DNA of 9,980 nt. Source: Candidatus Shapirobacteria bacterium (GTDB taxonomy: Bacteria > Patescibacteriota > Microgenomatia > UBA12405 > JAHJSD01). How positions within the stretch are numbered: the first letter of the stretch is position 1; each line of letters starts with the position of its first letter. Both the position numbers and the translations under genes were made by a program. Location of the stretch: positions 1-9,980 of the forward strand of contig JALUUX010000056.1 of assembly GCA_027021145.1 (NCBI GenBank), written 5' to 3'. Under the pieces are notes generated by a model, which ran no database searches, was not told the DNA's origin, and saw nothing but the letters and a program-made list of their open reading frames with translations. Positions 1 through 4,462 of this stretch are shown here, piece after piece.

Positions 1-811
1 ACTGGAGTCAACCAAGAAGATTGTTACTGAGAAGCTGGATGATTATCACCATCATGAAGCTCTCTGGGCAATTGAAAAATTCCTTGAAGATTTATCAACT
101 TGGTATATCCGCCGCTCCCGAGAGCGAGTCAGTATCCTTGTCCACACCCGGTGTGGCCGACAGGACTCACCGGGTGTGACAGAGGCAGAAATCTGCCTAA
201 CTACTCTTTACTATGTCCTAACTCAGCTAACCCTGATCTTGGCTCCTTTTATTCCCTACCTAACCGAAACTGTTTGGCAGGGGCTCCAAGGTTTTGGTCA
301 AAATTGGTCGGTAACTGATTCGGTTCACCTTCAAGACTGGCCCCAAGTTAACGAGAAACTGATTGACCAAAACTTGGAAGATCAAATGGCCGCAGTTCGA
401 GAGCTAGTGAGCTTGGGTCATGCCCTGAGAAAAGAAAAGCAAATTAGAGTTAGACAACCACTAAAGAAATTTTCAATTTTCAATTTTCAATTTTCAAAGA
501 TCGACCCGGAATTAATTGAATTAATCAAGCAAGAGTTGAATGTCAAGGAGGTGGAAATTAAAACAGGCCCGGGTAAATTGAGAGTCGAGCTGGACACCGA
601 AATTACCCCTGAATTAGCCGCCGAAGGAGAGGCCCGCGAGCTCATCCGTCAAATCCAACTCTTGCGTCGCCAAGCTGGATTGAGCCTTAATGATCGAGTC
701 GCTATTTTCGCCCCGAGTTGGCCCAAGGCCTGGGAAAAAGAAATTCTCAAGCGCACCAATGGCGTCTCCTTAACTCCCGCCTCCCAACTAAAAATTCAGC
801 TCAAAGACTAA
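1..811 (+). CDS. ileS: Isoleucyl-tRNA synthetase, C-terminal part (5' end outside window)
   Basis: Charges tRNA-Ile with isoleucine in the cytoplasm. The frame is open from base 2 to the TAA at 809-811, giving 269 visible residues; the catalytic HIGH and KMSKS regions lie upstream of the window. The segment LSTWYIRRSRERV (residues 33-45) followed by TTLYYVL and LAPFIPYLTE is the class Ia anticodon-binding helical domain in its IleRS form. The tail, with ITPELAAEGEARELIRQIQ near residues 202-220, matches the DUF5915-type C-terminus of the eukaryote-like type 2 IleRS, and no C-terminal zinc-finger cysteines of the type 1 enzyme are present. Two oddities sit inside it. A 12-codon segment (HTRCGRQDSPGV, residues 48-59) is coded exactly by an inverted repeat and makes this loop about ten residues longer than usual. 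The stretch around residues 157-165 (FSIFNFQFS) is coded by a 7-base tandem repeat. The frame is intact through both. The assignment is firm. Confidence 0.95.
   Translation, partial: LESTKKIVTEKLDDYHHHEALWAIEKFLEDLSTWYIRRSRERVSILVHTRCGRQDSPGVTEAEICLTTLYYVLTQLTLILAPFIPYLTETVWQGLQGFGQNWSVTDSVHLQDWPQVNEKLIDQNLEDQMAAVRELVSLGHALRKEKQIRVRQPLKKFSIFNFQFSKIDPELIELIKQELNVKEVEIKTGPGKLRVELDTEITPELAAEGEARELIRQIQLLRRQAGLSLNDRVAIFAPSWPKAWEKEILKRTNGVSLTPASQLKIQLKD
143..178. repeat. Perfect 11-bp inverted repeat inside ileS
   Basis: Arms CACACCCGGTG (143-153) and CACCGGGTGTG (168-178) are exact reverse complements around a 14-base loop. The unit is 36 bp, begins on a codon boundary and codes exactly 12 residues. 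It lies in the variable loop between the conserved RRSRER and TTLYYVL motifs of IleRS, where extra residues are likely to be tolerated. It resembles in principle the in-frame palindromic elements of Rickettsia genes; that comparison is inference, with no sequence identity claimed. Confidence 0.75.
470..497. repeat. Tandem heptamer (TTTTCAA)x4 inside ileS
   Basis: Four exact, uninterrupted copies of TTTTCAA run from 470 to 497 inside the coding frame. Because 7 is not a multiple of 3, the copies are read in successive frames and give the peptide FSIFNFQFS. Loss or gain of one copy would shift the frame of the last third of this essential protein. The present copy number keeps the frame open. 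Confidence 0.85.
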
Positions 812-848
812 TCGCCCTCACTTATGAGAGAAAAGCCAACGAGCACAA

Positions 849-1133
849 TCAGCTCCTTCGTTTGAAATCCCATTTTTCACCTGGTTCCACACTTATTCCT
901 ATCCTTTCGTCTTTTGCAGCTGCGGCTCTTCCTATCCTTCTGGCTCGGCACTGAATTTGCCATGGACAATCAGTAACCCTCCAGCCCACACCATATCTTT
1001 CCATATCAACGAAACCTACTTCCCTCCAAAAGTCACGACAAAACCCACCCATCAAGCCATCATCACCAACCACAAGTTCGGTAATTACGACCCTTCTTCT
1101 GACAAACTCACAATATGCATCTCTCCTTTCCAC
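849..1133 (-). CDS. Putative small protein of unknown function, with strong promoter and RBS
   Basis: I do not recognise this 94-residue product. It starts at GTG (1131-1133) and stops at TGA (849-851). The case for it is upstream: a perfect AAGGAGGT Shine-Dalgarno ends 5 bases before the GTG, and a near-consensus promoter lies about 50 bases further up, just at the end of the hydrolase gene. The protein is rich in Arg (coded mostly by AGA/AGG), with four Cys and four Trp spread along it, and has no signal peptide or membrane segment. This make-up and codon choice differ from the neighbours and look unlike an ordinary globular protein. The next frame gives MHIVSLSEEGS before a stop and contains other protein-like but interrupted stretches, so a decayed gene or a non-coding RNA is also possible. 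Its end converges on ileS with 37 bp between the stops. Confidence 0.42.
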   Translation of the reverse strand: MERRDAYCEFVRRRVVITELVVGDDGLMGGFCRDFWREVGFVDMERYGVGWRVTDCPWQIQCRARRIGRAAAAKDERIGISVEPGEKWDFKRRS

Positions 1134-1138
1134 TTTAG

Positions 1139-1146
1139 ACCTCCTT
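1139..1146 (-). promoter_or_regulatory. Strong Shine-Dalgarno site (AAGGAGGT)
   Basis: The minus strand reads AAGGAGGT followed by CTAAA and then GTG. This is a full match to the anti-Shine-Dalgarno sequence at near-ideal spacing, and it decides the GTG start at 1133. It is the strongest ribosome binding site in the window. Confidence 0.7.
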
Positions 1147-1171
1147 AAAAACTAATTATTAATCCTAATGT

Positions 1172-1187
1172 TTATAGTGTCCTATAA
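1172..1187. repeat. Inverted repeat over the -10 region
   Basis: TTATAG (1172-1177), TGTC, CTATAA (1182-1187): a perfect 6-bp inverted repeat with a 4-base centre. It overlaps the -10 and predicted start of the small gene's promoter, so it could be a repressor site. It also creates a TATAAT on the plus strand (1183-1188) that lacks a usable -35. AT-rich sequence makes a chance match possible. Confidence 0.4.
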
Positions 1188-1212
1188 TACAAAAATTTGC
1201 GTGGGTTGTCAA
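1184..1212 (-). promoter_or_regulatory. Near-consensus sigma-70-type promoter for the small 94-codon frame
   Basis: On the minus strand TTGACA (1207-1212) is followed by a 17-base spacer and TATTAT (1184-1189). The -35 is perfect and the -10 matches five of six. The -35 overlaps the TGA stop of the hydrolase gene (1209-1211), so the promoter is packed against that gene's end. It predicts a start near 1177 and a leader of roughly 45 bases before the GTG. An inverted repeat (1172-1187) covers the -10. Confidence 0.7.
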
Positions 1213-3374
1213 GAGAAGGGCACTTCTTCACCAAACAATTGGCGCCAGATATCTTCCAACCACTGCTTAAACCGATCAAGTCGAATTGACCCATCTCCTG
1301 ATTCTGAATCAAATGATAATCCCGCTTGAGTGAGATAATTGGCCCATTGCGCTAGCAAAACCCCCCTCTCTCTAGGAGATAGAGAAGAAAATCCATTCCG
1401 CCTGAATAATTTCCCCATTAATTTAACCAATATATTTGCCTCGGCACTTTCACTTGTCTCGGGTCCAGATTGGAGTAACTGAAGATGACGAAATTGTAAA
1501 ACCAGAAGCAAGGCTTCCTCTAAAGTAACCTCTGTCAGCCTTAAAATCGCTCCTACTAACCGACGAAGAAAATCCTCGGCTTCTTCCATTATTATTGTCC
1601 TCCTTTCTTCATCGGCACCACCCCCTTCTCCCTGTAGCCCTAACCAGTTATTTAACTGATCTCGATAACTAGCCAGCTGCTTCCGAACCGGCTCTGAAAG
1701 CTCTGAAAGCGGAGCTGATGGACCCTGCTGAGCCCAAGCAATAAGCTCATCTCCTAGCTGTCTGCGAAGACTTGCCTCCCCATCAATCGCCGCCAATACT
1801 TCTCTCACCACCTCTTCCTCAAAAGGAGAAAGGGAAGTCCCCTCCAAAGACCAAGATTCTACTCGTTGCCTAACAGCCTCCCCAATAGGAATTTGCCCCT
1901 GCAATACTCGATAAAACAAATCTTCAACCGGAGAATGATGATCATCAGCCCACCCCAAGATTATTTCCTCTCCTCCTTGCTGGGAAAGCGCCAAAGAAAA
2001 ACGGAGAGGGGGAGCCAACTCTGCCTCCAACAAACCACACAGTTGCTCTCTTGACAGATCAGACCGCTCCTCTAATACTCGTTTTAATTCTTCTCGCCAA
2101 AGTTGCAAAGTTTCTCCCAATCTCATCAACCATTCCTGAATTAAAGGATGGGCAAAGCCATAATGATTAGTTCTTGGGGGAGGAAGAACTATTGCCCCTA
2201 TTCGCGCCCCGCCTTTAAGATGCTTCTTAATCGAGTTGGCAAAACAAAGGGCATCACTTGGTGCTATTGTTACTATGGTCCTTCCTCCCCTTAGTTTTCT
2301 CCCTCGAGGTAAATTAGCGGTTCTTTTGGGATCAGCTAGATTTTTCAAAACTTCAGCCGTTGGCTGACGATAAGCTGGATCGGCAATTACTTCGGCATGG
2401 GCTCCAGCCAAAGAACCAAGCAAATCAGGGGGTAAGACCCCTCGCAAAATTATACCAACCACAAAGCTAGAAATCTTGGCAACCAAGGGATAAATTGGTC
2501 TCAAGCGACCAAAGGTAGCAGAAACAGCCGTAAGCCCCACCAAAGCGCGAAAACCCCAATGCATCTCTGCCCTCAAGTCACCCAAAGCGGGCATCAATGA
2601 GTGGACTACCAAATTATCAATGGGAAAACCACCCTCCAATCGGCTCAAAATATCGCCTAAGTAAAGAATCGCTGCTCCTCCCCGAGAGTGACCCCAAAGT
2701 TCTACCTGGGGCTCAATTCCTACCTGTCTTAATTCAGCCAACCCACCCACCAAAGCCAAAACTAAGGCAGTATAAAAGGCAATTGCTGGCTTGAGATCAA
2801 AGATTCCTTCATCTTCTTCGCTAATTACTCCTCGCTCCTTGCCCGCTAGTATTAGCCTGGTCAACCAGTCTTCCCTTCTCGAATCCGGCTCCGCTCTCCT
2901 CGAATCCGGAGGAAGATAAGAGGCGCCGGGAAAATGAATTGAGGGAAGGGCAACAAAAAGCCAACCTTCCTCTCTTTTTGCCTCCATTTCTTTAGCCGTT
3001 CTTTCGACCAAAGGCCTAAAGGCTATCTCAGCTGCTTTCAGGCTACCACTCCATCCTGGCCAAACCGCTATTACTTTTAGCTCCTCAATATCCCCAGGAA
3101 TCCGCCCCGCCACTAAACAATCAAGCTCTTTTAACTGAAAACTATCTCTCAGTTGGGCCACCAATTCCCTGTCCTGAGAACCAGGAGCAATTAATTCAAA
3201 TAATTCGGCCACTGGGAGCTGTTGAGGTTGACAAGGTTCTGGACAATGTTCTCTTAGCCATTTGCCCAATCTTGCCAAACTCTTTCTGTCCCAAGGCAAA
3301 AACGACACTTCTTGCTTACCCCCGCGCCATAACTGCTCAGCCAAGAAGCTGGTGAAAAGAGGTTCTTGTTCCAT
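1209..3374 (-). CDS. Large alpha/beta-hydrolase-like protein with unknown helical C-terminal half
   Basis: A 721-residue protein without a signal peptide, so probably cytoplasmic. Residues about 95-420 look like an alpha/beta-hydrolase fold. A strand and turn VIAVWPGWSG (101-110) stand where the HG oxyanion loop usually is. WGHSRGGAA (227-235) is a GxSxG nucleophile elbow with Ser230. TIVTIAPSDALCF (366-378) supplies a likely acid, Asp374, and NHYGFAHP (403-410) a likely His404 or His409. Hydrophobic stretches at 197-216 and 298-322 may form a lid or acyl-binding pocket. Residues about 420-721 are mostly charged helices and match nothing I know. A 21-bp tandem duplication codes PDSRRAE/PDSRRED at residues 157-170. 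Start ATG at 3372-3374 sits directly after a consensus promoter with no Shine-Dalgarno. The substrate is unknown; esterase, lipase or thioesterase activity would be plausible from the fold alone. Confidence 0.85.
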   Translation of the reverse strand: MEQEPLFTSFLAEQLWRGGKQEVSFLPWDRKSLARLGKWLREHCPEPCQPQQLPVAELFELIAPGSQDRELVAQLRDSFQLKELDCLVAGRIPGDIEELKVIAVWPGWSGSLKAAEIAFRPLVERTAKEMEAKREEGWLFVALPSIHFPGASYLPPDSRRAEPDSRREDWLTRLILAGKERGVISEEDEGIFDLKPAIAFYTALVLALVGGLAELRQVGIEPQVELWGHSRGGAAILYLGDILSRLEGGFPIDNLVVHSLMPALGDLRAEMHWGFRALVGLTAVSATFGRLRPIYPLVAKISSFVVGIILRGVLPPDLLGSLAGAHAEVIADPAYRQPTAEVLKNLADPKRTANLPRGRKLRGGRTIVTIAPSDALCFANSIKKHLKGGARIGAIVLPPPRTNHYGFAHPLIQEWLMRLGETLQLWREELKRVLEERSDLSREQLCGLLEAELAPPLRFSLALSQQGGEEIILGWADDHHSPVEDLFYRVLQGQIPIGEAVRQRVESWSLEGTSLSPFEEEVVREVLAAIDGEASLRRQLGDELIAWAQQGPSAPLSELSEPVRKQLASYRDQLNNWLGLQGEGGGADEERRTIIMEEAEDFLRRLVGAILRLTEVTLEEALLLVLQFRHLQLLQSGPETSESAEANILVKLMGKLFRRNGFSSLSPRERGVLLAQWANYLTQAGLSFDSESGDGSIRLDRFKQWLEDIWRQLFGEEVPFS
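1691..1708. repeat. 9-bp tandem duplication in the hydrolase gene
   Basis: GCTCTGAAA occurs twice in a row (1691-1699 and 1700-1708). On the coding strand it gives the in-frame peptide repeat LSELSE in the helical C-terminal region. It is probably a replication-slippage product with no regulatory role. Confidence 0.7.
2878..2909. repeat. 21-bp-period direct repeat in the hydrolase gene
   Basis: CTCGAATCCGG occurs at 2878-2888 and again at 2899-2909, exactly 21 bases (7 codons) apart. It produces the repeated peptide PDSRRAE/PDSRRED in a surface-loop-like segment just after the second core strand of the hydrolase domain. The length keeps the frame. Confidence 0.8.
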
Positions 3375-3381
3375 CCTTTTG

Positions 3382-3409
3382 ATTATAGCTCAATATCCTA
3401 TAATGTCAA
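3382..3409 (-). promoter_or_regulatory. Consensus promoter giving a leaderless hydrolase mRNA
   Basis: On the minus strand TTGACA (3404-3409), a 16-base spacer and TATAAT (3382-3387): both hexamers are perfect. Only seven bases separate the -10 from the ATG at 3374, so transcription should start on or next to the A of the start codon. The intervening CAAAAGG could not serve as a ribosome binding site because it would lie upstream of the predicted start. Confidence 0.8.
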
Positions 3410-3421
3410 TCCGGAGAGATG

Positions 3422-3533
3422 AAGGCTAAGCCTTGGTGGTTAATAAACTACCCCGGCCTGAGGCCGGGGCATTTCTGATAAAAAGCCTGCTTTTTGTTCG
3501 CTTCATGACCGAAGGGTCAGCCCTTTTGCGAAC
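3422..3533. other. Intergenic region with four consecutive hairpins
   Basis: The 175 bp between the hydrolase start and the dsbA-like stop hold four perfect stem-loops: AAGGCT/AGCCTT (3422-3434), CCCCGGCC-TGA-GGCCGGGG (3451-3469), AAAAAGC-CT-GCTTTTT (3480-3495), and GTTCGC/GCGAAC (3496-3533) enclosing TGACC/GGTCA (3506-3519). The AAAAAGC/GCTTTTT element ends in T5 on both strands and could terminate the dsbA-like transcript. The GC-rich hairpin with flanking AAACTA and CATTTCTGA looks to me like terminal hairpins of IS200/IS605-type elements, but no transposase remnant is visible. A structured small RNA is another option. Confidence 0.55.
3480..3495 (-). terminator. Possible terminator of the dsbA-like gene
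   Basis: The minus strand reads AAAAAGC-AG-GCTTTTT, a 7-bp stem with a 2-base loop ending in five T, 55 bases after the TAA of the dsbA-like gene. The stem has only two G-C pairs, so it would be weak by itself; the preceding GTTCGC/GCGAAC stem may help. Confidence 0.35.
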
Positions 3534-3549
3534 GGCAAAATATAGAGGA

Positions 3550-4293
3550 TTAGCGATTTAATTGCTCCTTAATCGTCGTTTCAAAGACAGAATAAGGTTG
3601 GGCGCCACTGACAATCACGCCCTCAACTTGATCACCTTTGAGGCGGCCAATGACAAAGCCAGGAGTTCCCTGAATCCCGACCTTAGCGGCATCTTGGGCA
3701 TCCTGAGCCACTTCTTTCTTAAACTTCTCCTCTTTGAGACAGCGACTGAATTTATCCCGATCTATACCCAATTCTGTCGCCATAGTAATCAATTGGCTTT
3801 CGCTCAAGCCTTTGCCATTGCCCGGCGTAGTTTCAAAAATCCGATCATGATAAACAAAATACTTCTCATCACCAGCTAAATCTTGAACGCACTCGGCGGC
3901 CATTGCTTCCCGCTCCGCAGCAGGATTATGAAAAGAAAGGGGTAAATCGCGATAAACCAAAATCACCTCGCCTGAATCAATAAAATTCTCTTTAATCTGA
4001 TCTAAGGTCTCCTGGCGAAAACGCTTACAAAAGGGACACTCAAAATCACTAAACTCAACAATAGCTACTTTCGCCTTCTTTCGATCGCCCAAAATCGGAT
4101 CATCATCAATGGAAACCTTGGCTTGGCGAGGACCAGCGGGCCGCTCCGGCGCAACCGCTTTCTCTGGTTGATTCTCGGCCCCTGATTCCTTTTGGGGTGC
4201 CGATCTATTGAGACCAAAATAAAGGGCTAAAGCAATAATCGCCCCGGCTAACAAAATCGCTCGCGGGGTAGTTAGTTTAGCTTCTTGACTCAT
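3550..4293 (-). CDS. Membrane-anchored DsbA-like thiol:disulfide oxidoreductase
   Basis: Expected to form or shuffle disulfides in exported proteins, acting outside the cytoplasmic membrane. The 247-residue protein has a short cytoplasmic start, a membrane anchor at about 12-28 (ILLAGAIIALALYFGL), a Pro/Glu/Lys-rich linker to about 58, and then a thioredoxin-fold DsbA domain. Active-site CPFC is at 86-89 after the strand VAIVEFSDFE, and the cis-proline loop GTPGF is at 209-213. Cys135 and Cys185 in the inserted helical region form a likely extra pair, common in the Thioredoxin_4/BdbD group. The ATG at 4291-4293 is supported by AAGGAG five bases upstream. Family length is normal. The partner that would reoxidise it (VKOR or DsbB type) is not in the window. 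Likely clients are the Cys-rich surface proteins encoded further right; this is inferred from proximity. Confidence 0.93.
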   Translation of the reverse strand: MSQEAKLTTPRAILLAGAIIALALYFGLNRSAPQKESGAENQPEKAVAPERPAGPRQAKVSIDDDPILGDRKKAKVAIVEFSDFECPFCKRFRQETLDQIKENFIDSGEVILVYRDLPLSFHNPAAEREAMAAECVQDLAGDEKYFVYHDRIFETTPGNGKGLSESQLITMATELGIDRDKFSRCLKEEKFKKEVAQDAQDAAKVGIQGTPGFVIGRLKGDQVEGVIVSGAQPYSVFETTIKEQLNR

Positions 4294-4298
4294 AAACT

Positions 4299-4304
4299 CT
4301 CCTT
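4299..4304 (-). promoter_or_regulatory. Shine-Dalgarno site of the dsbA-like gene
   Basis: AAGGAG on the minus strand, five bases before the ATG at 4293. It fixes the start and contrasts with the neighbouring genes that lack any such site. Confidence 0.75.
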
Positions 4305-4347
4305 AAATTAAACGATAACTAAAATTATTCTTGTTTTCTTCTCCCTA

Positions 4348-4376
4348 AAACTAACAAAGATCCTCCCTTCTGTCAA
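4348..4376 (-). promoter_or_regulatory. Candidate promoter of the dsbA-like gene
   Basis: Perfect TTGACA at 4371-4376 on the minus strand, 17-base spacer, then TAGTTT (4348-4353), a poor -10 with three of six matches. A leader of about 47 bases with a Shine-Dalgarno would follow. The -35 lies 6 bp from the edge of the 28-bp palindrome, so a protein bound there could help or block polymerase; the weak -10 would fit an activated promoter. Confidence 0.45.
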
Positions 4377-4381
4377 CTACC

Positions 4382-4409
4382 AAAATTCGTGCCGATCGGC
4401 ACGAATTTT
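4382..4409. promoter_or_regulatory. Perfect 28-bp palindrome between divergent genes (candidate operator)
   Basis: Each base from 4382 to 4395 pairs with its partner from 4409 down to 4396; the core is GCCGATCGGC (4391-4400) flanked by AATTCGT/ACGAATT. It sits beside the -35 of the minus-strand dsbA-like gene and is followed 36 bp away by a second GCCGATCGGC. Length and symmetry fit a binding site for a dimeric regulator. It could also fold as a hairpin with a T-tract, but the flanking genes are divergent, so a terminator would have no transcript to end. Confidence 0.65.
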
Positions 4410-4416
4410 TGAATTC

Positions 4417-4446
4417 AAAATTTGCTGCCGATCGGCCATGATTTTT
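4417..4446. promoter_or_regulatory. Second, degenerate copy of the palindrome over the -35 region
   Basis: The GCCGATCGGC core recurs at 4427-4436 with similar flanks (AAAATTTGCT on the left, CATGATTTTT on the right), centre to centre 36 bp from the first copy. Only the core and the outer A/T ends keep symmetry. It covers the position where the -35 of the plus-strand gene should be, which lacks a good TTGACA match, so a bound regulator would touch this promoter directly. Confidence 0.55.
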
Positions 4447-4454
4447 GCTATAGT
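4446..4454 (+). promoter_or_regulatory. Extended -10 promoter of the 644-residue protein gene
   Basis: TGC followed by TATAGT (4449-4454) is an extended -10 with five of six matches. The expected -35 (4426-4431, TGCCGA) is poor and falls in the palindrome copy. Transcription should start about 4461, one or two bases before the ATG at 4463, and no Shine-Dalgarno exists, so the mRNA is predicted to be leaderless. Confidence 0.6.
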
Positions 4455-4462
4455 AGAAATAA

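Noticed and set aside
718..954. Plus-strand frame of 78 codons overlapping the ileS end
   Set aside because: Out of frame inside ileS, no ribosome binding site, and a composition typical of a shadow frame.
957..1148. Plus-strand frame of 63 codons
   Set aside because: No promoter or ribosome binding site; it is the antisense of the better-supported minus-strand frame, including that frame's Shine-Dalgarno.
3451..3469. CCCCGGCC-TGA-GGCCGGGG as the main terminator
   Set aside because: The stem is strong but no run of T follows on either strand (CATTTCT on plus, TAGTTTATT on minus), so I kept it as part of a structured block only.
4382..4409. 28-bp palindrome as a rho-independent terminator
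   Set aside because: It has T-tracts on both sides, but the flanking genes run away from it, so no coding transcript ends here; an operator fits better.
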